The notes under the pieces are model-generated. The model was not told the origin of the DNA and searched no databases. It saw only the letters and a list, made by a program, of their open reading frames with translations. This document shows positions 17,806 through 25,721 of a stretch of 37,617 bases of DNA, piece after piece. The stretch comes from Burkholderia sp. Ac-20379 (GTDB taxonomy: Bacteria > Pseudomonadota > Gammaproteobacteria > Burkholderiales > Burkholderiaceae), in contig NZ_JAAGPF010000039.1 in assembly GCF_017104645.1 (NCBI RefSeq), positions 1 through 37,617 on the forward strand. Reading direction: 5' to 3'. Numbering within the stretch: position 1 is the first letter of the stretch; the number at the start of each line of letters is the position of its first letter. The position numbers and the translations under genes were made by a program.

Positions 17806-18834
17806 ATGATCTATCCGTGGCAAACCGACGACTGGAACCGCCTGCAGGCGCTGCGCACGGCTTGGCCGCATGCGCTGCTGCTGCACGGCCAGGCCGGCAT
17901 CGGCAAGCTGCGCTTCGCGCAGCATCTGGCGCAGGGCTTCCTGTGCGAGTCGCCGCAGGCCAATGGCGAGCCGTGCGGCCAGTGCGCGGCCTGCAACTGG
18001 TTCGCGCAGGGCAACCATCCCGATTACCGGGTGGTGCTGCCCGAGGCGCTGGCCGGCGAGGCGCCGGGCGCGGCGGCCGAGGAGCCGAAGGCCGACGCCG
18101 AGGAAGGCGGCAAGAAAACCCGCACCCCGAGCAAGGAAATCAAGATCGAGCAGGTGCGCGGGCTGCTCGACTTCGTCGGCGTGGGCTCGCACCGCGGCGG
18201 CGCGCGCGTGGTGGTGCTGTATCCGGCCGAGGCGCTCAACGTGGCGGCCGCCAACGCGCTGCTGAAGACGCTCGAGGAACCGCCGTCGGGCGTGGTGTTC
18301 CTGCTGGTGTCGGCGCGGCTCGACCGGCTGCTGCCGACCATCATCAGCCGCTGCCGCCAATGGCCGATGACGCTGCCGTCGCACGAGGCCGCCGTGGTCT
18401 GGCTGGACGCACAGCGCGTGCCCGATGCGGCCGCGCTGCTGGCCGAGGCCGGCGGCGCGCCGCTGGCCGCGCTCGCGCTGGCCAGCGACGAGCACCGCCC
18501 GCTGCGCGACTGGACGCTCGCGCAACTGGCCGCCGGCGCGAAGTGCGACGCGTTCGCCTGCGGCGAATCGCTGCAGAAGCTACCGGTGCCGGTGGTGCTC
18601 GGCTGGCTGCAGCGCTGGAACTACGATCTGCTCGCGCAACGCGCGGCCGGCCAGCCGCGCTATTTCCCGGCCCAGCGCGCCGCGCTCGAACGCTGCGCGG
18701 CGGCGGTCGACGCGAACGCGTTCGCGCGTTTCACCAAGACCGTCACGCGGCAGCGCGCGGTCGAGAATCACCCGCTCAACGCGCGGCTCGTGTTCGAGGA
18801 GCTGTTCCTCGGCTATCGCGAGATGTTCGCGTGA
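17806..18834 (+). CDS. holB: DNA polymerase III subunit delta'
   Basis: A 342-aa clamp-loader subunit. The P-loop-like segment is HGQAGIGKLRFAQ (about 27-39), and the zinc module has Cys47, Cys57, Cys60 and Cys63. KTLEEPPSGVVFLLVS and the SRC motif (TIISRCRQWP) are intact. A charged Ala/Glu/Lys-rich insert at about residues 82-110 is longer than in E. coli and is common in Burkholderiales. It acts with delta and tau/gamma to load the sliding clamp. Confidence 0.95.
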   Translation: MIYPWQTDDWNRLQALRTAWPHALLLHGQAGIGKLRFAQHLAQGFLCESPQANGEPCGQCAACNWFAQGNHPDYRVVLPEALAGEAPGAAAEEPKADAEEGGKKTRTPSKEIKIEQVRGLLDFVGVGSHRGGARVVVLYPAEALNVAAANALLKTLEEPPSGVVFLLVSARLDRLLPTIISRCRQWPMTLPSHEAAVVWLDAQRVPDAAALLAEAGGAPLAALALASDEHRPLRDWTLAQLAAGAKCDAFACGESLQKLPVPVVLGWLQRWNYDLLAQRAAGQPRYFPAQRAALERCAAAVDANAFARFTKTVTRQRAVENHPLNARLVFEELFLGYREMFA

Positions 18835-18873
18835 GCGGGCCGGCCTTTTTCACCGTCTGACAGGAAGCGCAGG

Positions 18874-19653
18874 ATGTTCGTCGATTCCCATTGCCACATC
18901 AATTTCGAAGGCCTCGCCGACCGGCTGCCCGCGGTGCTCGCGAACATGCGCGAGCAGCAGGTCACGCATGCGCTGTGCGTGTCGGTCGATCTCGAAACGC
19001 TGCCGCAGGTGCTCGCGATCGCCGAGCAGCACGATCACATCTACGCGTCGGTGGGCGTGCATCCCGATCACGAGGACGTGCGCGAGCCGTCGCTGGCCGA
19101 ACTGATCGAGCTGGCGGCGCACCCGAAGGTGGTGGCGATCGGCGAAACCGGCCTCGATTATTACCGGCTCGGCGAGCGCAGCATCGCCGACATGGAATGG
19201 CAGCGCGAGCGCTTTCGCACCCATATCCGCGCCGCGCACGCCACGCGCAAGCCGCTGATCATCCACACGCGCGCCTCTTCCGAGGACACGCTGAAGATCA
19301 TGGCCGAGGAAAACGCCTCGGTGCCGGGCGGCGTGATGCACTGCTTCACCGAGCCGTGGCCGGTGGCGGAAGCGGCGCTCGCGCAGAATTTCCATATCTC
19401 GCTGTCGGGCATCGTCACGTTCAAGAAGGCCGAGGACGTGCAGGACGTGGCGCGGCGCGTGCCGATCGAGCGTCTGCTGATCGAAACCGACTCGCCGTAC
19501 CTCGCGCCGGTGCCGTATCGCGGCAAGCCGAATGAACCTGCGTACGTCAGTTATGTCGGACGCTTTATCGCGGCGCAGCGCGGCATGACCGACGAAGCGC
19601 TCGCCGCCGCGACCTCGCAGAACTTTTTCCGGCTGTTCGGCATCGCCGCCTGA
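18874..19653 (+). CDS. TatD-family metal-dependent hydrolase (YcfH type)
   Basis: A 259-aa TIM-barrel metalloenzyme. Metal-binding motifs are DSHCHINFEG near the N-terminus, GETGLDYYRL, IIHTRASSEDTLKI, MHCFTE and ETDSPYLAPVPYRGKPNEP. Family members show 3'-5' exonuclease or DNase activity. It follows holB by 39 bases. In Pseudomonas and some beta-proteobacteria a pilZ gene lies between holB and this tatD; here there is none. Upstream AGGAAGCGCAGG serves as ribosome binding site. Confidence 0.94.
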   Translation: MFVDSHCHINFEGLADRLPAVLANMREQQVTHALCVSVDLETLPQVLAIAEQHDHIYASVGVHPDHEDVREPSLAELIELAAHPKVVAIGETGLDYYRLGERSIADMEWQRERFRTHIRAAHATRKPLIIHTRASSEDTLKIMAEENASVPGGVMHCFTEPWPVAEAALAQNFHISLSGIVTFKKAEDVQDVARRVPIERLLIETDSPYLAPVPYRGKPNEPAYVSYVGRFIAAQRGMTDEALAAATSQNFFRLFGIAA

Positions 19654-19695
19654 GGCGCGGCCGCACCGGATCCACCCAGGGTAGGAGCCAACAAT

Positions 19696-20433
19696 ATGAA
19701 ACCGATGAACGGTCCGTCCATGTCTCGCCCGGGCGCCGCGCTGCGCGCGCTCGTCCTCGCCGCCGGCCTCGCGGCCGGCTTCGCCGCGCCGCTCGCGCAC
19801 GCCGAATCGCGCGACGCGATCGTCAAGGCCGTCAAGTTCGACGACATCGACGACATCGCCAAACAACTGAAGCACGGCCTCGATCCGAACCTGACCGACG
19901 ACAAGGGCAACCCGCTGCTCGTGATCGCCGCGCGCGAAAAATCCGACAAGGTGGCCGACGCGCTGGCGTCCGCGCCGAACGTCGATCTCGAGAAAACCGA
20001 TCCGGCCGGCGAGAACGCGCTGATGATGGCCTCGCTCAACGGCGATCTGCCGCTCGTCAAGCTGTTGATCGACAAGGGCGCCGAGGTCAGCAAGAAGGGC
20101 TGGTCGCCGCTGCATTACGCCGCCACCAACGGCCACGACGACGTGGTGCGCTACCTGATCGACAAGTCGGCCTACATCGACGCCGGCTCGCCGAACGGCA
20201 CCACGCCGCTGATGATGGCCGCGCGCGGCAACCACGACACCACCGTCACGCTGCTGCTCGACCAGGGCGCCGATCCGGCCATCAAGAACCAGCTCGGCGT
20301 GACCGCGCTGGAATTCGCCCAGCACTACAAGGCGCCCGACGCGATCACGATCCTGTCCAAGCGCACCACGCGCCTCGGCGACGCCCAGCCCGCGAACGGG
20401 AGTGGGGCTGGTGGCCAAAACAGTGCAAAATAG
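19696..20433 (+). CDS. Exported ankyrin-repeat protein
   Basis: A 245-aa protein with a signal peptide (charged start, hydrophobic LVLAAGLAAGFAAP, cleavage likely after AHA). It is followed by about five ankyrin repeats, for example DKGNPLLVIAAREKSDKVAD, GENALMMASLNGDLPLVKLL, GWSPLHYAATNGHDDVVRYL and GTTPLMMAARGNHDTTVTLL. The last 25 residues are Gly/Ser/Asn-rich. It likely works in the periplasm as a protein-binding scaffold; partners are unknown. GGAG lies upstream of the ATG, and it follows tatD by 42 bases, so it may be cotranscribed with the tmk-holB unit. Confidence 0.9.
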   Translation: MKPMNGPSMSRPGAALRALVLAAGLAAGFAAPLAHAESRDAIVKAVKFDDIDDIAKQLKHGLDPNLTDDKGNPLLVIAAREKSDKVADALASAPNVDLEKTDPAGENALMMASLNGDLPLVKLLIDKGAEVSKKGWSPLHYAATNGHDDVVRYLIDKSAYIDAGSPNGTTPLMMAARGNHDTTVTLLLDQGADPAIKNQLGVTALEFAQHYKAPDAITILSKRTTRLGDAQPANGSGAGGQNSAK

Positions 20434-20511
20434 CGGTTTTGGGCGTGGCGCTTGCCGCGCCGCTTTCGTCGTACCGGCCTGACGCCGCCGACCTGACATA
20501 AGGAACATCCA

Positions 20512-20868
20512 ATGTTGCGGGCGCTGTTTCTTGCCGCCGTGTTCGTTGCGCCGCTTTCCGCGCACGCCTTCACGGCCGGTGATCTCGACAAGCTCTGTGC
20601 GAAGACCGACGTGAAATCGCGTGCATCGTGCGGTGCGTACATCGAGGGCGCCGCGGACGGCGTCTACAACACGATCGACGCCATCGGCGGCACCACCGGG
20701 CCGCGCGTCGGCCAGTATTTCTGCCTGCCGCCCGACATCAGGGCGCAGCAGATGACGGACGCGATTCGCAAGTATGTCGCCGAGAATCCGAAGATCGTCG
20801 ACTACAACGCGAGCACGGCCGTGTCGCTCGGCCTCGGCAAGGCGTTCCCATGCCGCAACGGCAATTGA
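20512..20868 (+). CDS. Rap1a/Tai-like small secreted protein
   Basis: A 118-aa protein with a signal peptide ending in AHA (about residue 19). The mature part has four cysteines (29, 40, 71, 114) in the Rap1a/Tai arrangement: LCAKTD, SCGAYIEGAADG, YFCLPPDI and a C-terminal FPC. This family includes immunity proteins against type VI secretion amidase effectors, but many chromosomal members are orphans. No amidase or T6SS gene is visible here, so immunity is only an inference. AAGGAA precedes the ATG, and the gene follows the ankyrin gene by 78 bases. Confidence 0.85.
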   Translation: MLRALFLAAVFVAPLSAHAFTAGDLDKLCAKTDVKSRASCGAYIEGAADGVYNTIDAIGGTTGPRVGQYFCLPPDIRAQQMTDAIRKYVAENPKIVDYNASTAVSLGLGKAFPCRNGN

Positions 20869-21050
20869 TCTGAATCACGGGTGGCTCCGCGCCGGCGGCA
20901 GGTTGCAACCGGCGCAGCGGGCCGCCCGCGCCTGAAACAGCGTTACCGGCTCCGGCCGGCCTTCCCGGCGCACCGCGGCTTTCGCCCGGCCGCGCCCCGA
21001 ACCACCTGTAGCGGGCACCCCGTCCCGCCCCAACGACGAACCACCGCGCG

Positions 21051-22229
21051 ATGACGATTCCTATCGATCAACTCGCGGCCATCGCCGATGCGCCGCTCCA
21101 CACCTGGCTCGGCACGCTGCTCGTAGCCGTCCTCCTGCTGGCGATCGTGGCCGGCATCCACCGGCTCGGCGCGCGGATCCTGATTCCGCTCGCGCGCCCG
21201 TATCCGTTCATGAGCATCATCGTGCGCTACATCGACCGTCCGGCGCTGGCCGTGCTGTCGTTCCTCGCACTCGAATTCCTGTCCCTGCAAGTTGCCGACG
21301 AGCTGTCGCACGCGGGCGGCCTGCGCACGCTGTCGGCCGTCGGGCTGATCATCGCGCTGACCTGGCTGCTGATGCGGCTCGCGGCGGCGGTGGGCGAGGC
21401 GATCGTGCAGGCCAATCCGGTCGATCAGGCCGACAACCTGGCGGCGCGCAGGATCCACACCCAGGCGCGCGTGCTGGCCCGCTCGGCGATGGTCGTGGTG
21501 GTGATCATCGGCGCGGGTGCCGCGCTGATGACGTTCCCGAACGTGCGGCAGATCGGCGCGAGCCTGCTGGCCTCGGCGGGCGTGGCCGGGCTGGTGGCCG
21601 GTATCGCCGCGCGGCCCGTGCTCGGCAACCTGATCGCGGGCTTGCAGATCGGCATCTCGCAGCCGATCCGGCTCGACGACGTGGTGGTGATCCAGGGCGA
21701 GTGGGGGCGCATCGAGGAAATCACCGGCACCTATGTATCGGTGCGGATCTGGGATCAGCGCCGGCTCGTCGTGCCGCTGCAATGGTTCATCGAGAATCCG
21801 TTCCAGAACTGGACCCGCAACAGCGCCGAGATCATCGGCACGGTGTTCCTGTTCGTCGATTACCGCACGCCGCTCGAGCCGTTGCGCGCGGAGCTGTCGC
21901 GGATCGTGACCGCGTCGCCCGAATGGGACGGCCGCGTGCAGGTGCTGCAGGTGACCGACGCGACCGAGCGTTCGATCCAGTTGCGGGCGCTGGTCAGCTC
22001 GATCGATTCGTCGCTGTCGTGGGATTTGCGCTGCCGCGTGCGCGAAGGGCTGATCGCGTTCCTGCAGGCGAACTACCCGGACAGCCTGCCGCGCGGGCGC
22101 ATGGAGCTGGCCACGCCGGGCGAGGGGCGCGAGCCCGAGCTGCCGTCGTGGCTGTCGCACGAGCCGGCGTCCAGCACCTCGGCCAACACGCCGGCCGATC
22201 CGGCCGCGGCCGAAGCGCCGCTGCGCTGA
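21051..22229 (+). CDS. MscS-family mechanosensitive channel
   Basis: A 392-aa inner-membrane protein with an N-terminal helix (about 18-35), further membrane segments (about 60-115 and 140-160) and the pore helix SLLASAGVAGLVAGIAA. It continues into the conserved MscS beta domain with LDDVVVIQGEWGRIEEIT and WDQRRLVVPLQWF. The C-terminal 35 residues are Ala/Pro/Ser-rich. Such channels release solutes or pass ions under membrane tension. The 182 bases upstream contain GC-rich hairpins and no promoter I can name. The ATPase gene starts 17 bases after its stop. Confidence 0.93.
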   Translation: MTIPIDQLAAIADAPLHTWLGTLLVAVLLLAIVAGIHRLGARILIPLARPYPFMSIIVRYIDRPALAVLSFLALEFLSLQVADELSHAGGLRTLSAVGLIIALTWLLMRLAAAVGEAIVQANPVDQADNLAARRIHTQARVLARSAMVVVVIIGAGAALMTFPNVRQIGASLLASAGVAGLVAGIAARPVLGNLIAGLQIGISQPIRLDDVVVIQGEWGRIEEITGTYVSVRIWDQRRLVVPLQWFIENPFQNWTRNSAEIIGTVFLFVDYRTPLEPLRAELSRIVTASPEWDGRVQVLQVTDATERSIQLRALVSSIDSSLSWDLRCRVREGLIAFLQANYPDSLPRGRMELATPGEGREPELPSWLSHEPASSTSANTPADPAAAEAPLR

Positions 22230-22246
22230 GCGAGGCGCCCACGGCC

Positions 22247-23446
22247 ATGAACGCTGCCGCTCCAGGCTCCACCTTGCCGCCGCTGACCGCGCTCGCGGTC
22301 GAGAACTACCGCTCGCTGCGCGATTTCATCGTGCCGCTGGCCGGGCTCAACGTCGTGACGGGGCCGAACGGCAGCGGCAAATCGAGCGTGTATCGCGCGC
22401 TGCGGCTGCTGGCCGATACGGCGCAGGGCCGGGCGATTCCGTCGCTGGCGCGCGAGGGCGGGCTGGCCTCCACGCTGTGGGCCGGCCCCGAGCGCTTCTC
22501 GCGCGCGATGCAGGCGGGCGAGGCACCGGTGCAGGGCACGACGCGCTCGAACCCGGTGTCGCTGAAGCTCGGCTTCACCTGTGCGGATTTCGGCTACGCG
22601 ATCGACGTCGGCCTGCCGATCGTCTCCGAAACGCAGTTCGGCCTCGATCCGGTGATCAAGCGCGAATGCGTGTGGAGCGGCGCGCTGCTGCGGCCCTCGA
22701 CGCTGCTGGTCGAGCGGCAGGGCGCGCATCTGCGCACGCGCACGGCCGCCGGCGAATGGCGCAGCGTGCCGCAGCCGATCGCCTCGTTCGACAGCATGCT
22801 GACCGAGTTCGTCGATCCGGCGAGCGCGCCCGAGATGATCGCGATGCGCGAGCGGATCCGCTCGTGGCGCTTCTACGACCATTTCCGCACCGACGCCGGC
22901 GCGCCGGCCCGCCAGACCCAGATCGGCACGCACACGCCGGTGCTGGCCGACGACGGCGCCGATCTGGCCGCCGCCTTGCAGACGATCATCGAAATCGGCG
23001 ACGCCGAGGCGCTGGCGGCCAGCATCGACGACGCGTTTCCGGGCGCACGTGTGGCGGTCGACAACGTCGGCGGGCGCGGCCGCTTCGAGGTGACGATGCG
23101 CCAGCCTGGCCTGCTGCGCCCGCTCGGCGCGGCCGAACTGTCGGACGGCACGCTGCGCTACCTGCTGCTCGCGGCCGCGCTGCTGACGCCGCGTCCGCCG
23201 GCCTTGCTGGTGCTCAACGAACCGGAAACCAGCCTGCACCCGGATCTGCTGCCGGCGCTCGGGCGCCTGATCGCGCTGGCGTCGGCGCGCTCGCAGGTGA
23301 TCGTCGTGTCGCACGCCGCGCGGCTGATCGCGACGCTCGAGCGCGAGGCCGGCAGCCTGTCGCTGGTGCTCGACAAGCGGCTCGGCGAAACGCGTCTCGA
23401 CGAAGACGGCCCCGAGCGCCCGGCCTGGAAGTGGCCGTCGCGCTGA
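22247..23446 (+). CDS. RecF/SMC-like AAA ATPase (AAA15/AAA21 type)
   Basis: A 399-aa stand-alone predicted ATPase. Walker A is GPNGSGKSS (39-47) after the typical LTALAVENYRSL opening. The signature-like ELSDGTLRYLLLAAALL and Walker B LLVLNEPETSLHPDLLP (about 320-335) come late, with an insert between as in OLD/RecF-like proteins. Walker B carries Asn before the catalytic Glu instead of Asp; I recall this from related predicted ATPases but could not check. The H-loop is VIVVSHAARLI. There is no TOPRIM or nuclease domain. It is 17 bases downstream of the MscS gene and lacks a good Shine-Dalgarno, so translation is probably coupled. Function unknown. Confidence 0.9.
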   Translation: MNAAAPGSTLPPLTALAVENYRSLRDFIVPLAGLNVVTGPNGSGKSSVYRALRLLADTAQGRAIPSLAREGGLASTLWAGPERFSRAMQAGEAPVQGTTRSNPVSLKLGFTCADFGYAIDVGLPIVSETQFGLDPVIKRECVWSGALLRPSTLLVERQGAHLRTRTAAGEWRSVPQPIASFDSMLTEFVDPASAPEMIAMRERIRSWRFYDHFRTDAGAPARQTQIGTHTPVLADDGADLAAALQTIIEIGDAEALAASIDDAFPGARVAVDNVGGRGRFEVTMRQPGLLRPLGAAELSDGTLRYLLLAAALLTPRPPALLVLNEPETSLHPDLLPALGRLIALASARSQVIVVSHAARLIATLEREAGSLSLVLDKRLGETRLDEDGPERPAWKWPSR

Positions 23447-23681
23447 GCGCGCATCGCTCGCCGCCCGGCGTTCGAATCGGCGTGCAAATCGGGTCGCACA
23501 CCGCCTCCCGCGATGCGGTAAATCCAACCGCCATCGAATGTATCCGTGCTGTAACAACGTCCAGAAAATGCAATCCGGGTGCCCAGCCGGCCGGCGATCG
23601 CGAATAATGGCGGCATACCGGCGCGCGGTAGGCGGAGGTTTGCCGCGCCACAGCCGGCGGGCGTTCCTGGAGAACATAACG

Positions 23682-24746
23682 ATGAAGATTGCTCAGATCG
23701 CGCCTCTGACCGAATCCGTGCCGCCGAAGCTTTACGGCGGCACCGAACGCGTCGTGTCCTACATCACCGAGGCGCTGGTGGAACTCGGACACGACGTCAC
23801 GCTGTTCGCGAGCGGGGATTCGCGAACCAGCGCGAAGCTCGACGCCGTGTGGCCGCGCGCCATGCGGCTCGACGTCTCGATTCGCGACCGCGTCGCCCCG
23901 CACATGCTGCTGATGGAGCGCGTGGCGCGCCGCGCCGCCGAGTTCGACGTGCTGCATTTCCACATGGATTACTACTCGTTCTCGGTGTTCAAGCGGCAGC
24001 CCACGCCGTTCCTGACCACCTTGCACGGCCGTCTCGATCTGCTCGAACAGCAGCCGATCTTCGACCTGTTCGATACCGCGCCGGTGGTATCGATCTCGAA
24101 CGCGCAGCGCCAGCCGCTGCCGCGCGCGAACTGGCTCGGCACGGTGCTGCACGGGCTGCCCGATACGCTGTACACGCCGCAGCCGGTCGAGCCGCGCTAT
24201 CTGGCGTTCCTCGGCCGCATTTCGCCGGAGAAGCGCGTCGATCGCGCGATCCGCATCGCCGAGCGCTGCGGCCTGCCGATCCGCATCGCGGCCAAGGTCG
24301 ACGCGGCCGACGAGGAATACTTCGAGCGCAAGATCAAGCCGCTGTTCGCGCTGCCGCACGTCGAGTACATCGGCGAGATCGCCGACGACCAGAAGGCCGA
24401 ATTCCTGTCCGGCGCGCACGCGCTGCTGTTCCCGATCGACTGGCCGGAGCCGTTCGGCCTCGTGATGATCGAGGCGATGGCCTGCGGCACGCCGGTGATC
24501 GCGTTCAATCGCGGCGCGGTGCCGGAAGTGATCGAGGAAGGGCTGACCGGCTTCATCGTCGAGGACGAGATCGGCGCGGTGGCGGCCGTGAACCGGTTGT
24601 CGCGGCTGTCGCGCACGCGCGTGCGGCAGCGCTTCGAGGAGCGTTTCACGTCGCGCCGGATGGCGCAGCAATACGTGGATGTCTATCAGGCGCTGATCCG
24701 CGCGCAGAAGCGCTCGCGCTTCAAGGTGATCGATTCGGCGCTGTGA
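23682..24746 (+). CDS. GT4-family glycosyltransferase
   Basis: A 354-aa GT-B glycosyltransferase. The N-terminal domain opens MKIAQIAPLTESVPP with the KLYGGTERVV loop, and the second domain starts near RYLAFLGRISPEKRVDRAI. The nucleotide-sugar motif EPFGLVMIEAMACGTPVIAF (E-x7-E, about 256-264) is intact. There is no membrane segment or signal peptide. It stands alone, without polysaccharide genes around it; acceptor and sugar are unknown. GGAG lies upstream of the ATG. The 235 bases before it hold no gene I can support. The gene ends at a strong terminator. Confidence 0.93.
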   Translation: MKIAQIAPLTESVPPKLYGGTERVVSYITEALVELGHDVTLFASGDSRTSAKLDAVWPRAMRLDVSIRDRVAPHMLLMERVARRAAEFDVLHFHMDYYSFSVFKRQPTPFLTTLHGRLDLLEQQPIFDLFDTAPVVSISNAQRQPLPRANWLGTVLHGLPDTLYTPQPVEPRYLAFLGRISPEKRVDRAIRIAERCGLPIRIAAKVDAADEEYFERKIKPLFALPHVEYIGEIADDQKAEFLSGAHALLFPIDWPEPFGLVMIEAMACGTPVIAFNRGAVPEVIEEGLTGFIVEDEIGAVAAVNRLSRLSRTRVRQRFEERFTSRRMAQQYVDVYQALIRAQKRSRFKVIDSAL

Positions 24747-24783
24747 CGGCGCCGCTGGCGGACGCCGCTCGCGCCGGCAAACG

Positions 24784-24813
24784 AAAACGCCCCGGTTCCC
24801 CGGGGCGTTTTTT
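24784..24813. terminator. Bidirectional terminator between the glycosyltransferase and SYLF genes
   Basis: A perfect 8-bp stem CGCCCCGG/CCGGGGCG with loop TTCC is followed by six T and preceded by four A. It can end both convergent transcripts. Confidence 0.9.
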
Positions 24814-24855
24814 CGTGCAGCCCTTGCCGGCCGCACGGGCGCGTCGCGTTCGCGC

Positions 24856-25443
24856 TTACGGATTGATGCGCGACACCTTGGTGCCGTTGATCGACACGTC
24901 GCCCATCAGGCCCGCGTTGGTCAGCACGACCACTTCCACCGGCGCGGTGGCCGTGTTGGTGTCGACCGCGCCGTTCGCGCCCATCTTCACGAGCGCGACC
25001 GAGGCGTCGGCGCCGGCCGACCAGCCGTCGGTGCGGCGGAACTTGTCGAGCGCGTCCTGCGTCATGAACAGGAACACCACGGCCTTCGATTGGGCGCCGG
25101 CCTGCAGGCCGACCGACAGCGAGGACGTGTTGTAGTAGCCGACCGTGCTGCCGCCGACGCGCAGCGCGCCGTTGCCGGTTTGCGCGCCGACGATGAAGCC
25201 GGCCTGCAGCACGCTCGGGAACACCAGGATGCCGCGCGACTTGGCGGCCAGCTCGCGCGAGCCGGGCACGGTGGTGTAGAGGCGCGACAGCGTGGCGTTC
25301 ACGCTGGCGTCGATCGCGTCACGCTTCGAGGCGCTGGTCGATGCGTTATCGGCCTTGTCCGGCGTGGTGGTGCAGCCGGTCAGTGCAAGACTTCCGACGA
25401 CGAGGGCAGCGGCGGCTTTCAACACGAGATTGCGTTTTTGCAT
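24856..25443 (-). CDS. SYLF-domain (Ysc84-like) lipoprotein
   Basis: A 195-aa lipoprotein with signal and lipobox LALTGC (Cys24). The SYLF domain fills the rest: RLYTTVPGSRELAAKSRGIL, VLQAGFIVGAQTGNGALRV, GYYNTSSLSVGLQAGAQSK and LDKFRRTDGW. SYLF domains bind phosphoinositides in eukaryotes; the bacterial lipoproteins are secreted to the envelope with no settled role. GGAG lies just upstream of the ATG. The AT-rich region before it suggests its own promoter. Confidence 0.93.
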   Translation of the reverse strand: MQKRNLVLKAAAALVVGSLALTGCTTTPDKADNASTSASKRDAIDASVNATLSRLYTTVPGSRELAAKSRGILVFPSVLQAGFIVGAQTGNGALRVGGSTVGYYNTSSLSVGLQAGAQSKAVVFLFMTQDALDKFRRTDGWSAGADASVALVKMGANGAVDTNTATAPVEVVVLTNAGLMGDVSINGTKVSRINP

Positions 25444-25573
25444 GTTGTTTTCTCCATCAGGTGTGGTTTCGCGGGTCGTCCCGCCGAAACGGGGTCAAGC
25501 GCCACGATTTATATCACAGCCCTCCGCGGCATCTTTTCGTGTTCCGGTAAAAAAAGCGTCAAATCGTTTCAAA

Positions 25574-25613
25574 ACGTTAACGTATTGATTCGACTGATGA
25601 ATTTCTGAATTTC
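25574..25613. repeat. AT-rich patch with a palindrome and a tandem repeat upstream of the SYLF gene
   Basis: A perfect palindrome ACGTTAACGT (25574-25583) and a tandem duplication TGAATTTC-TGAATTTC (25598-25613) lie in an AT-rich patch about 130-170 bases upstream of the SYLF start. The base composition is unlike the flanks. On the minus strand TATAAA near 25508-25513 could be a -10. A regulatory role is a guess. Confidence 0.4.
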
Positions 25614-25623
25614 TCGGTAGTTG

Positions 25624-25643
25624 AAAACCCGCGCGAAAGCGGG
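25624..25643 (-). terminator. Second minus-strand terminator downstream of psiF
   Basis: Stem CCCGC/GCGGG with a 6-base loop, followed on the minus strand by TTTT. It lies about 15 bases beyond the larger psiF terminator and would catch readthrough toward the SYLF promoter. Confidence 0.5.
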
Positions 25644-25657
25644 CGCCGCGCGCCATG

Positions 25658-25692
25658 AAAAATGCCGCGCCGGCGTGAGCCGGGCGCGGCAT
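25658..25692 (-). terminator. Rho-independent terminator of psiF
   Basis: On the minus strand ATGCCGCGCCCGGC pairs with GCCGGCGCGGCAT (one bulged base, loop TCAC) and runs into TTTTT. It begins 30 bases after the psiF stop. Confidence 0.85.
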
Positions 25693-25721
25693 CGTGGCGT
25701 GACGCGGCGGGAAGCGGGGCG

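Noticed and set aside
20512..20868. Complete T6SS effector-immunity pair
   Set aside because: No effector, Hcp, VgrG or PAAR-like gene is present in the neighbourhood.
22247..23446. Retron, Gabija or other named defence system
   Set aside because: The ATPase has no TOPRIM, helicase or reverse-transcriptase partner next to it; only an MscS channel and a glycosyltransferase flank it.
23469..23490. tRNA-like GTTCGAATC
   Set aside because: The flanks do not form a T-arm and no acceptor or anticodon stem can be drawn.
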